Origin: Dillenia suffruticosa
Lineage: Eukaryota; Streptophyta; Magnoliopsida; Dilleniales; Dilleniaceae
Reading direction: 5' to 3'
Length of the DNA: 64,000 nt
NCBI GenBank assembly: GCA_033439265.1
Contig: JAVTVX010000002.1
Span: 13,002,174 to 13,066,173 of the forward strand
Position 1 is the stretch's first letter. Every line of letters starts with the position of its first letter. Below are positions 37,319-48,893 of the stretch, piece by piece. The position numbers and the translations under genes are program-made. A model generated the notes under the pieces. It made no database searches. It saw nothing but the letters and a program-made list of their open reading frames with translations, and was not told the origin of the DNA.

Positions 37319-40300
37319 CCTAGCTTTTCATTCCTTTTACTCTAGACCAGAAAATTGGACTTGCCTTCTATGGGGGCAGCACAAGGTTCACACAACCACA
37401 TATCAAATTAGTTAAAAAAAGATTGTTCCCGACTTTCCTTGATATCCTCAAGGGCGGTAACAATGAGTGGTTTACCTCAAAATGAAAACATTTTGGGTAT
37501 CATTTTGAAATCCCTACCCTAAAATAGAATCAGCTAATTGAACCTCCTTGATCAAACCATACACTTCAGAATCACTAGGAATATCATCCCCAAACTCCCA
37601 AATTTCCTCCAACATCTGAAAACCTCTCAAACTCATGCTTACGCCCATCAACCAAATCTAGTATCACAGTTCTCCGATTCAATTGTCGATTGCAACAAGG
37701 GTATCGTTTGACTGCAAAGAGGGTATCATTTGACCGTTTCCGACAAAAACAACTCCTTGTCAACTCCCATCACGACCCACTTTGAAGCCTGAGCAACTCC
37801 CCTTTGTTCTAACAACAGCAATTTCTTTTTCATCTCCGCAGACCAACTACTTTAGTGGAAATAAGGCCTCCTCTTGTGTTCAAAAGAGGATTGAAAGATT
37901 GAAACAACACCCTCTCTCTATGTGTCCCCATTGGACTTTTGTACGAGGCAATTTTGGTTTTGAAACCTACAGAATTTAAAACTGGGTCATTATGTGTCAA
38001 ATGCAACCCTCCTTGAACATTTCCTTATTCTCCTCACTTTTCGCCCTTTTAAATTTGTCTATCAAATTAAAAGTGGGAGGTTCACACAGTGCAAGTAATG
38101 GATGTGATCATATTTTCATTTTCCTTCACAAAGCTTAGGAGATAGAGGAGATTTAAATTATTTAACTACTTACTGATAGAGCAAGTCACTGTTGCAGCTA
38201 GTGGTGAGATGAATACTGTCCGCCATAGTCAAAACCACCAGATCTTCCCATCTGCAAAATGATTCAGAAAAAAGCTTCGTATCATCACTAAAGCGATAAT
38301 TCTACAAAATAAAGATCCAAAAAAGTTTAATCATTGATAATAAAACCTGACTCACCGACATCGGTTGGAATTGAACCATTGACACAATATTCTCATGAAG
38401 TGACCTCTTTCTGATGATAATCCATAGGAGGCTCTCCATCACTTCCCTTGCAAGAAGTGCCAGACAGCATATTGCTTGGGACTGCAGCAGCTAATAGAGA
38501 AGCATTTCTTCAAACAGAAAGAAGCATTACATTTTTGCATTTCAGAATATGGCAGGGAAAGATAAGGGAGATCTTAAGTTGATATACATGAACAAACATT
38601 GGAATGTCTGAAAATGGAATCAATTTGTTTAGAAAGTTCAACGATTACATGACAAATCCAGTCATGCAAAATCAAATACAATTGGCTAACCATTCGACCA
38701 ATAATATATTTGCAACAGGCTTTATACTAGGCCAGAAAAGAACAGTACACCCTTGGGTCCTAGCTTACATGGCATATGTCACCAACGGCCAGTTTCTCAT
38801 GCCTTCTATACTATCATAACCGCCCCAAGCTGTGCAGCATTATTTCAATATTCTTTTTTAAATTGAAAGCCAGCCAGAAACCACATCTAAGAATGCCTAA
38901 TGTTCAAGGGATTCAAGCTCAACATAGCCAAACACAAATATGAATATATAAAATGACATGCATCAAACATGAAAAACACCACCACAATTGCCACCAAAAA
39001 TCAAAGAATAAAGTACCTCTAAATCCAGGAAGCGCTGGAAAATCTTCATTCCTAATGCTGAATTCTTGATTCTGCTGGATAACCCCAGCATTTGCTTCCG
39101 TAGTAAACCTAACAATACCAAGTCAATGTAAAGTCTTCCATATACTGAATGTAAACGAATATAAAAAGAATCCTATTGAAAGAATTTCCAGTTTTCAAAT
39201 TCACCACCAGGTTGCCCATGAGAAACACCGGAAGAACCATAAAGGAGTGTTTTCATTAGAGCTCACTTCATTCAGGAATCCCTTGGAATTTAAATGATTA
39301 TTTCGTGCTTGGTTATGTAGTGGCCCTGCCGCAAATGAAAAATCATAAATCTCATCAATGATACCAATTTCATGGGCATAGTTTGTTACAAAGCACTGAG
39401 GGAAACATAGAAAGACATACTACCTTAGGGAAGTCAACCTAGGAAAGATAGAACTATTATCCAAAATCATTAATTACATAGAATTTTGCACTGGAAATTA
39501 TATTTAAGAAATTAAACCAATTGATGTTTGGTGAAGGATCATTATTTATATCCTCACCCTAAGATGTCCTCCAATGATGGATCATTATCTAAATCTGCTA
39601 ACATGAATCGCACAATCCTAGATATTCCTAGATACTCTGTGAGCATGACTCCTTCACATTTAGTGGTACTCTAGTGACAGATGATTATATATGAGTGCAA
39701 TTGGCAATCACACAAACCATAATAGAGAACAAAGGAAGAAATTAGATAACCAAATCAATCAAATCATGCAAGCATTTAAATGACAAACCATAATACGAAA
39801 AGATTTCAATTTCAATCTCAACGAGTGTCTAAAAGATGTGAAAAGATATATTATAATTGAATAATAAGAAATTTTCACTTAAGGAATTGGAAAACAATGA
39901 TTAATGACAACCTAAATTGGAACATCAACTAACCAAGAGGAGTACAAGAAATGCAAGCAAGCAAGCAACAGGTGTAAGAATAAGAAAAAGTAGATCATTA
40001 TGAATTTCACATAAGATGAAAGTCCGGTTCCTCCTAAACCGAATACCCTTTGATTTCGCCATAATCGAGACACAAAGGGAGAAAAACTATCATACAATTG
40101 ATCTTTATCAAACAACATAAGATGGTATAAATAAACCCTAGTAAGATTTGTTTGATTGATATGGATGGAAATAAATTGAAGACGGCAAATCATTTCTTAC
40201 TTCGTTCTGGTCAAATAATAAAGTCTTATATTAAATATTAGGAATAAAACTAAAATTGATTATAGCCAAGCCACATAAAGGAAATAAACAAAAATTACTA

Positions 40301-40789
40301 AACTAATTTCAAATCTAGCATTTCATATCACATCAATTGTTTTTGAATTTTCCATTATAAGTTTGGATCTCTTTTTATTCTTTTAATAAATTCAATAACA
40401 ACTCTAGGTGTTGCAATGGCTTCAAATGCCTTTCAAATGTCACAAACTACATTATTTCCACAAAACATCATAATGGGAAATGCAAGCAAACCTGCAACTT
40501 ATACTCAAATCAGGAACACAAAAATGGTTGTAATCTACCCATTTGCTCCATGATGACATTAACGGATAAATCCATGACAGGCAATAAATATACCTTTCAA
40601 AAACCTCATTCTTACAACATCTGAATTGGTCGCAAGCAAGCTTAAACCTATATCAAATTTCAAGTAGAATCTCTATCCTATTTTGGAGATTTGTCAAAAT
40701 AAATATCTATTCAATTCCAATAACCACATTGCAAGATAATGAAGATAGATAGCAAGGATATTTCCAGGTAAGAAAACAGGCATTGCAAA

Positions 40790-40931
40790 ACCACATATAC
40801 ATTTTTAAACATAAAGGTTAAACGTATGCTACACCTACATGGTGTGCAATTACATCGCAAACCACATATGCATGTTTAAACATAAAGGTTAAATGTATGC
40901 TACACCTACATAGAGTACAATTACTTTGCCA
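40790..40931. repeat. 71-bp tandem duplication
   Basis: Two adjacent units, 40790-40860 and 40861-40931, share CATAAAGGTTAAA and TATGCTACACCTACAT and differ at roughly ten sites. Seen directly; no coding role. Confidence 0.85.
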
Positions 40932-42870
40932 AAGTACACCAAAATTTTCTAATGGGATAAAAATTAATTGATCATTTCAAAAATTGCATCGTAGGTAAAA
41001 TGCATAAACACCCCTGAAATAAATATTAGAGTAACAAACCCCAGGGGCAACTGGCTTTGACAAACAACTGTTAAAAATTTTTCAAATTTGAAGCTAAAGC
41101 GAAAAGCTATGAAGAAAAGAGAAATTTGAGCCTAAAAGAGAAAGCAAAGAAATAACTTCAATCTTCTAGAAATCTAAAAGCAATGGCAACAAAAGGAAAC
41201 ACAGTTGCATACATAAATTTTTAAGCAAAACCTACTTCATGTCAATGAAAGAAGTTTCTCTTTAAAACAGAAAATTAAAGAATGAATCAATCACAATTAA
41301 GCACATAATCTTTTATGCTTAAACAGTATTAAGCACATAATCTTTTAAAAGTCCTAGAAATCTTTTATGCTATTTGCGAATCTTTTATCAATAATCCATT
41401 ATTTCCTCCTTATGAGTATTTGCTTATGTAGTGATTACTTTCTTAGCATAATATCTCTAGGCATAGATGATTAGTAGACCTTGGCAGAAATAACACTAAA
41501 GAACTCGATCTCCTGATGAAAAAAACTAAGGTTGTCATTAATGAGCTTAGAAGACCAATAGTAGTGGGAAAATGCTTATAAAAGTCAAAAAAAACAAACA
41601 AATAAATAAAGGAGTACTTATACTGACAGAACAGAATTGGTAATTGCTGGCACTTCATCATCCAGAAAGTCTGCAAGCTCCACCCTAAGAGTTTCGGCAC
41701 TTGCCTAACACTTTTAGCAAGGACAAATCATATCAAAAAATCAGTTGAATAGTCAACAACTTGAATTAATAAGAGAGGGAAAGCATGCAGAAATTAGTGG
41801 CAAATGGCCAGGCCCAGAAAACCTATCGAGCATTTGTTTAAATTCTCAAAACTTGAGAGCACAAAAGAAGATTGTGTCGCACAGAAAGCAACAGGGACAT
41901 CACCGGACATCACCATAATTATTCCTAAACAGGAACTTCCTACCACCGAACGGTCCTACAACAAATGAACAATGTTAGCCAAATAACAAGCAAACCAAAT
42001 AAATAAATGGATAAACATTACCAAACATAACATATGAAAAAAATTAAATAAAAGAGGAGAAACGTTACCATTGACAGTACCAAGCATAACAAGCAAAGCA
42101 GTAGATTGATGAAAAAATAAATGGAAAAACACTACCAAACATAAACATTACCATCGACCAACTTAAACCTCATCCGCAATATTGCTCCACAATGTTGATA
42201 TTTAATGCAAGAAAATCTTTGAAGAGGAGAAATGGGGAATTTCTTATAGTTCAGGCCAAATCAGGAAAGTGAGGAGATACGAACCCACTGGAATATTTGA
42301 TGCAAAAATTCAAGAAAAATATAAAGAATAAAATTAAATTAAATAGTTCCAAGTTGAAACCCCAAAGTATAGTGCAGCAAGTTAGGGTTTCAAGGGGCGT
42401 GCAGGGCAGTGACTTCCCTTAATCAATAAATAGTTAAATAAATAAGAGAAGATAAAAACTATAATTAGGAATAAGAGCGCTTTTATTTTTTTATCCTTCG
42501 CTATCTCTTGCCAACCGAGAAAAACGATAAGGAAGAGAGGAAACCATTTTCTTGGAGAAAGAGGTGGCGATCGGATCCAAATAGGAATAAACAAAAGAAA
42601 AATTTATTTCAAATTTCAAATCAAGAAAACAGAACCATAAATGGAACTTAAGAAATTAATTTCAAACAAAACAATTCAAAAAATATAGAACCCCAAAATC
42701 GAATCAAAAAATATAAATAAAAACAGAGGAGTTTTGCAACGTTTGAGATGATGATGTAATCTTTAAAAAGAGGAGCCAGACAAAACCCAGTTTCTTTTAC
42801 TGAAACCAAAGAAGAGGTCAGTAGATTGATGAGAGTTTCACAAAACAACATCAAAATTCAACAACTTAAA

Positions 42871-43147
42871 TTCAGAGAGAGATAAGCATTTGGAAAGATG
42901 ATACGACAATTACGAAGAGTTTCAACATGTCAGTAGATTGGCGAAGGTTTCACAAAGCAATATCAATATTCGACAACATAGATTGAGAGAGAGAGAGGAC
43001 CGAGAAAGCTTTGACTGCCACTGAAGATTTTCAGAGAGAGAGAGAGAGAGAGTGCATTTAGCAAGATGATGCGACAATTAAGAAGATTTTCAACATGTTA
43101 GTAGGTTGACGTGGGTTTCACAAAGCAATATCAATATTCAACAACAT

Positions 43148-43194
<47 letters not shown>

Positions 43195-43216
43195 CGAGAA
43201 AGCTTTGACTGACATT
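42871..43216. repeat. Tandem duplication (~159 bp unit) with expanding (GA)n tract
   Basis: Units at 42871-43029 and 43030-43216 share GATGCGACAATTA-like, TTTCAACATGT, GGGTTTCACAAAGCAATATC and GGACCGAGAAAGCTTTGACT segments; a partial third copy lies at about 42818-42870. The second unit is longer because of a longer GA run (43152-43192). Confidence 0.85.
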
Positions 43217-44617
43217 GATTCAATCAGCTACCATCGAACATGGGCTTCTTCCCCCATCCCCTTTTCTCTCTATCCTGTAGTGGAGCGCAGAAGTTGCACT
43301 CGGCCCCTGTGATTATTAACAGATATTAAAGCAGTTCTGTAAAGTGTCTTTTTGGGGGTAGTTTAGGAATTCAAAATTTAAACTAAAATTAAAATAGAAA
43401 TAACGGACCAAACCTCCCGTTATTTTTTTTTTTTATACAGTGATTCGTATTTAGAATCTCCAAGGAGGGAGATTTTATTCATCAGACTGTCCCAGAACCA
43501 AACCTCCCGTCATTGAAAAAACAAAAGAAACGCAAACCAATTTCTTTAAATTATTAAAAAAAATAATAAACAGTTTAAATAAGATGTCATTTAGATAAAT
43601 ATTTTATTTATTTTATTTATTTCAAAAAATAAGATTGTTTTGTGTTGATTAAAAATTTTAAATTTCAAAACTAACATAATTACAATATGTTTAGTAAGTA
43701 AAATTTATTAAGAAAATAAACAGAAATAAGAAAATAAAACTCATAAGAAAATTATTTATTGTAGAAATTTATTTAATAATTCTACTGGAAATGATTTAAC
43801 CTATTCTAATAAATATTTATTTTTTACTGTTGCAATAATGAATAATTATCGGTTACATAATAATAAGCTCATTGACGTGGTCGAGGTCCCCGAGTCCGAT
43901 GACAGTGTGCAAGACCTCGTTTGGCAATGAGACCGCTACTGCTATAATCCTTTTTGGTTTTAATATCACAATTTTTTTAAACTTAATGTTTATTTAAATA
44001 TAACAATATTAATTCTTTAAAGATTTTACATTTTTTATGGCAATTTTATTTTTATATATGATAATACCATGTCAAGTAGAGAAATGGGGATTAAAGGTAC
44101 CAAACGCCCTTTGTGTTGCTAACACTAATTAAACCCTTGAAGGCTTGTTTAGGAAAAAACGAAAATTAAGAAATTTTATATCTTTATCTCAAGAATTTTT
44201 TTAACAAAAAATTTTATTTTAATTAAAAGATATCAAATAAAATAAAGATGAATTCATATGTGACTAACATAAAACACACAACTGTACCTAAAGGTATTAA
44301 TTATAGATTAAATATTATATGATAAATTATATTAATATATTTTAATCCATTCTTATTAAATATTAATTTAATTAATTAAAATATATTAATAATTTTAATA
44401 AAAATTAATTAAATTTACACCATATTGCATTTGTGGGATTATCAGTAGGCCAAAATCTTCCATTGGCCTCTCGGGAAGAACATGAAGACAAAATTTCACT
44501 TTTCGAGGACTTAATCGGTCCAATCCCAGGAGAAACTTTTCCGCTTCCAGACTGGCCCTTTACTTAGCTCATCAACAGCACTAGTCATCACCCCATTGAT
44601 TCCGCCGCCGGCTCACA

Positions 44618-44625
44618 CACGTGGC
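44618..44625 (+). promoter_or_regulatory. G-box/ABRE core upstream of PAS-Raf kinase
   Basis: CACGTGGC lies 140 bases before the kinase ATG. This is a full G-box and an ABA-response element core bound by bZIP factors. It is suggestive because Raf-like kinases of this subgroup act in ABA and osmotic signalling; a single element does not prove regulation. Confidence 0.5.
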
Positions 44626-44764
44626 GCAAACCCTTTACCCGCCGCCTGACATTCATTAAAATAAGCCAAGACAAAGGCGAAAAACCTTAAAAGTATTATG
44701 AGCAATTTAAATACAAAAGAACCAAGTTTCCTGTTCTTCAGAATCCAAAACCCACAAGAAAGAT

Positions 44765-47700
44765 ATGGCTACGGCGTCTTCAGAAGATCAATCGAGTGTC
44801 TACAGAATTTTGATGGACAGATTTAAGGCCTTGGAAGCGAGTCAGGCGAAATTGAGAGAGCAGTTTAAGGTTTTGGCTAGTGAGAGAGAGGATTTACGCC
44901 TTGCCAGAGATGAAACGGCGTCGTCCGATGGCGGTGAAGGCGGGTCGGATTTCGGGTTCTGGTATATTCCGGGTGTGTTTGCTTGTATGGGACCGTATAG
45001 GAGTGTGTTGGAGTCTCTGGGTCATGCTGTTCATGTTTGTCGAGCGTATACTGAAGAAATTGTTTATTGGTTAGTGAACTTTTACTCAATTTATTTTATT
45101 TTTTTGATTAGTATGATGTACAGTTCTATTCCTGTTTATTTTAAGGATTTCTCGTTGCTTTTATATTGTACTATGATTTTTAAATGATGAGATTTCTTGG
45201 ATTTTAGGGAAATTGTTTGGGAATGGTATAGATACAAAGAGTTTAAAATTAGAAATTATGTGTTAGCTTTATGAGAAAATGAACTAAAAAAAATAGTACT
45301 TTACTGTCTAGTTAATGAACGATTTCTGTTCAGGGTTGATGCTCCTGGAATCAAAGTGCTTAAAATGTTTGACAGAAACTCCCTTTGAAAGTTAATTTCC
45401 TTCGTTCTTTCTTAATACAATGTTTACAATGTGCAAGCAATGTGAAGTTTTGGTCGTGTTTGTCGTGGCATCATTATATAGTTTCCTGTTTACACTTTTT
45501 TTAAGATCGCATGATTGCATCAATTGAAGAGAATACAAAGTCTTTAGCTCTAATTATGGAAGTTTGTTTTGCTTTGTGTACGGTTGATCAGCCTACTCTT
45601 AAGTACTATAAATGCTGAAAGAAGTAGTTGTTGGTCGGTAAAATCTGGCCCTTATTACTGAGGTTTTACTAGTAATTTCATTTAGATGAAGCAGTGTTGT
45701 CTATTTCAGGAATCGATCTGCAGAGAGGCTCTACGGATGGAAGGATTATGAAATTCTAGGACAAAGAGCAGCAGATGTGCTAGTAGAATGTGACTACTAT
45801 AACTACCTTAGAAACATCATGGAAAAGTTGTGCTCTGGACAGTCATGGTCTGGCCAATTTCCTTTTAGGAAGAAGTCCGGTGAGATGTTCATGGCCTTAG
45901 TGACAAAAAGCCCCTTGTATGAGAATGGTGAGCTTGTTGGATTCATCACAGTTTCTAGTGATGCGTCCGTATTCAATAACCTAAACTTGGAGCATCCGAG
46001 AAACTCTGAAGACCATGGCAATGGCCAGTCCAAAGCTCGAGCTCAAAATGCGAAAAAGGTTCAGTGGCAGCCACAGCCACATATTGCAGCGTCTGTGCCA
46101 CAATTAGCATCGTCGGTTTCCCATCTGGTGATCATCACTTGTTGCACTTGGTCATTTTTGTTCCGCAAGTGATTTTAGTTCTTCTGACAATGTTGAGATA
46201 ACAGGCCTCAAAGGTTCTGTTGCGAAGACGCGGAGATTATTCTTCACCAGACTCGGATGAAATGAAAGCAGACAAGACTGAAAAATCTGTGAGTCTTGGT
46301 TCCTAGGATTTTTATTTTATACAGTTCGAAGAAACCCTAAACCATGTGTTGAATGTTTCAGGATGCAAAGCCTTCTTTTCGATTGAACTTGAAAAACCTA
46401 ATTGATAAGAAGAGTCCCGGCAAGGATGACCCTACGTTCGGCATTGTTCAACATTCAAATTTTGTGAGCTTAGAAAAAAAGGGAAAAAATGTCCGATATT
46501 TGATCTATGATGTCCCTATTTAGAAATTCTTTTAATTCTGGTTCTTGTAGGCAGCTAAGGTGTTAGCAAAGCTGCAAAAAAGTGGAAGTGACAACAGTGC
46601 CAAAGACAAGCAAGGCCTTCAAAGAAAGAGCTCAGGTTGTTCTTCTGCAAGCAAAGATGTGGCAGGTGATCCTAGTTCGGATAAACAAGATACCTGCCAC
46701 AGACAAAGAACTTCTTTCGCTGCTAAATATTCAAATGGGAATGGGCGTGTGATAAGCAATTCTCATTCAGACAGTTCTTCTATATCAGAATGTCGCGAAT
46801 GCCTTGGAATGTCTCAGTCGTATATTATGTCACCAACTCTCAACTCCCATTTGAAAAAGCGGGAAATTGAACCCGACTTAGAGAAACCGGAAGCTCTAGA
46901 AATAAAAGAGGCTGTTCAACAGGAGAAAGATATCAAACATGTTCCTGGCTCACGGGAGAGCATAGCTAGCAGCCATGACGGCGTGTCTACAAGAGGGGAT
47001 AGTGAACCGAATACAATTCTAGACTGTGAAATCCCCTGGGAAGATCTCCAAGTTGGGGAGGAGATTGGTCAAGGTAAATTTTGGAGTGGAAAGGGTACAT
47101 GTTGTTAGTCCATGTTTGGAAGTCTTACTGCTTTCATCTCCATTTACCTTGCAGGATCATATGGTATTGTGTATCGTGGGACATGGAATGGATCGGATGT
47201 TGCTGTTAAGGTTTATTTTGCAAATGCATATTGTGAAGGAACCTTACTTGACTACAGAAAAGAGGTAATATTTTAGTTTTAACTTTTTCCTCAATAACTT
47301 GTCTTAATGAATGAATAGGCCTAAGTTGAGATTTACTTACGCTTCAGATCAATATAATGAAAAGATTAAGGCATCCAAATGTCTTATTGTTCATGGGAGC
47401 AGTATATTCACGTCAACGGCTTGCCATTGTGACAGAGTTCCTACCCAGGTAGCTAACAAGGCAGTTTTTGCTTTATCCTATTCCTGAGTTGGGTTCCGCC
47501 AAATGCAGGTCAATCCATGATCGGATTGGCCTATCCTAGTTAACTGTATAGCTGATTATTGATTTTTAACCATATGGTCAGGGGAAGCCTCTTTAGAACA
47601 CTTCATAGGAACAATCAGGCTCTAGACATCAGAAAGCGGTTAAGGATGGGCCTTGATGTTGTAAGTTGCCGGATCATGACATAAATAAGCTTCTCTCTCT

Positions 47701-48893
47701 CTCTCTCATATTCATTAGGAACCCTCTTGCAGGCTAGAGGTATGAACTACCTGCACACAAGGAATCCTCCAATAGTACACAGAGACCTAAAATCTTCAAA
47801 CCTGCTTGTTCACAAGAATTGGACAGTCAAGGTAATGAAATTGGTACAATTCTTTATGTTTAAGCGGACTTGGTAATTCATTACCGCATAATATGAGCAA
47901 TTTCTTATATAACAGGTGGGAGATTTTGGGCTGTCTAAATTGAAGGACGCAACCTTCATAACTGCAAAATCGGGGAGAGGAACAGTAAGTGTCCTATAAC
48001 TTCTATAAAGCCAATTTTGATGATTTTGAATTTTTGCTGCCTGGACACTTGTGAGCTCTTTTTTGCTTTTTGTTTGATGCAGCCTCAATGGATGGCTCCT
48101 GAAGTTCTTCGAAATGAACCATCAAACGAAAAGTTATGTCTTCGAGATCTAAATGTTTCATGAATTGCTTTTTACTCTAGTATGTTCACTGCAGATTCAG
48201 CTAATACTCCATTTTTTTTTAACGTTGGACAGGTCCGATGTGTTTAGCTTTGGTGTGATCTTGTGGGAACTAATGACAGAATCCATTCCCTGGAGCCACA
48301 TGAATTCTCTGCAGGTTAGTCTTTGTCTTGCATAAAACAAATTGTCAGGCCTCATTGAACAGACCCTGGTACTTGTGATTCAACATTAAAATCTTTAATT
48401 TATTAAAATCAAAGGTTGTTGGAGTTGTGGGCTACATGGATCGCAGGTTGGACCTACCAGAAGGACTTGATCCTCATGTCAAATCAATCATTCATGACTG
48501 TTGGCAAAGGTACCTTAGAAGATCTTCACATTGTGTCCTCACTTAAATTGATTTTTCTTATGATTCTATTAATATCCACCAGATTCGTGGTCGATAAATT
48601 GCTATACAGCGATTATCAATGATTCTATCATTTTGCCCATGAAAAATGATGATCGTTGAATGGCGATCCAGCCGTCACTGATCCGGTGGCTGATGTATTG
48701 CTATGCAGCGGTCATCGATCGAAAAAAAAATCATGTTGTTATAATTATTAAACACAAACATTAACCAAATGCTATGGGAAAAACGAGCAGTGATCCGAGA
48801 CGGCGTCCCTCGTTCCAAGACATAATCCCAAGAATGGCCGATATAATTCAGGCGCTTGGACCAGCAACTACTCAGAAGTCCTCCGAACCTTAA
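44765..48893 (+). CDS. PAS-domain Raf-like MAPKKK (B-group Raf, At1g67890/At5g49470-like)
   Basis: Fourteen exons: 44765-45069, 45710-46127, 46205-46288, 46362-46463, 46551-47073, 47155-47264, 47348-47448, 47582-47660, 47733-47831, 47916-47984, 48083-48132, 48233-48314, 48415-48509, 48791-48893. All have GT-AG ends and join in frame to 739 aa. A short coiled head ([11 protein letters not shown]) leads to a PAS domain at about residues 90-205 ([18 protein letters not shown]), a Ser-rich linker, and a kinase domain at about 465-725. Kinase residues present: [12 protein letters not shown]496, HRDLKSSN with D592, DFG at 610-612, GTPQWMAPE. It is therefore an active-type Ser/Thr kinase. B-group Raf kinases phosphorylate SnRK2s in ABA and osmotic stress responses; the PAS domain's ligand is unknown. 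Subgroup B2 is my best placement from the PAS-plus-kinase layout. Confidence 0.95.

Larger units (their letters stand above)
33057..39325 (-). pseudogene. NOT2/VIP2 (CCR4-NOT subunit) pseudogene
   Basis: NOT2 is a scaffold subunit of the CCR4-NOT deadenylase; Arabidopsis VIP2/NOT2b is the model. Exons on minus: ~39215-39325 (NNHLNSKGFLNEV), 39017-39108 (QNQEFSIRNEDFPALPGF, the family hallmark), 38356-38507 (DYHQKE), 38174-38251 (GRSGGFDYGGQYSSH), 34221-~34619 (FGLLGL, IIRMSDP, HKTFASPW, CYYAD), 33894-33925 (NDKAQLCAANEL), ~33057-33199 (RGWFYHSE, EPLVKIHTYERG). Damage seen: an apparent deletion with a frame change at ~39240, frame change at ~38405, TAG and TGA stops at ~38195-38210, stop or frame change at ~34580, frame changes at ~34375 and ~34320, and a frame change at ~33085 after which the C-terminal part of the NOT box is missing. 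The N-terminal exons were not found upstream. Introns are kept, so it is a decayed duplicated or relict copy. A gypsy-derived element sits in the intron 34620-38173. Confidence 0.85.
39326..44764. other. Gene-poor interval between NOT2 pseudogene and PAS-Raf kinase
   Basis: About 5.4 kb. The N-terminal exons of NOT2 would be expected here but none was recognised; a short open stretch at about 41636-41700 on the minus strand (ETLRVELADFLDDE) ends at a plausible donor but matches nothing I know. The interval holds a 71-bp tandem duplication (40790-40931) and a GA-rich tandem duplication (42871-43216). From 43400 onward it is very AT-rich up to the kinase promoter. Confidence 0.5.

Noticed and set aside
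41636-41700. Possible coding exon on the minus strand ending at a good donor
   Set aside because: It would fit upstream of the NOT2 pseudogene but does not resemble the NOT2 N-terminus, and no partner exon was found.
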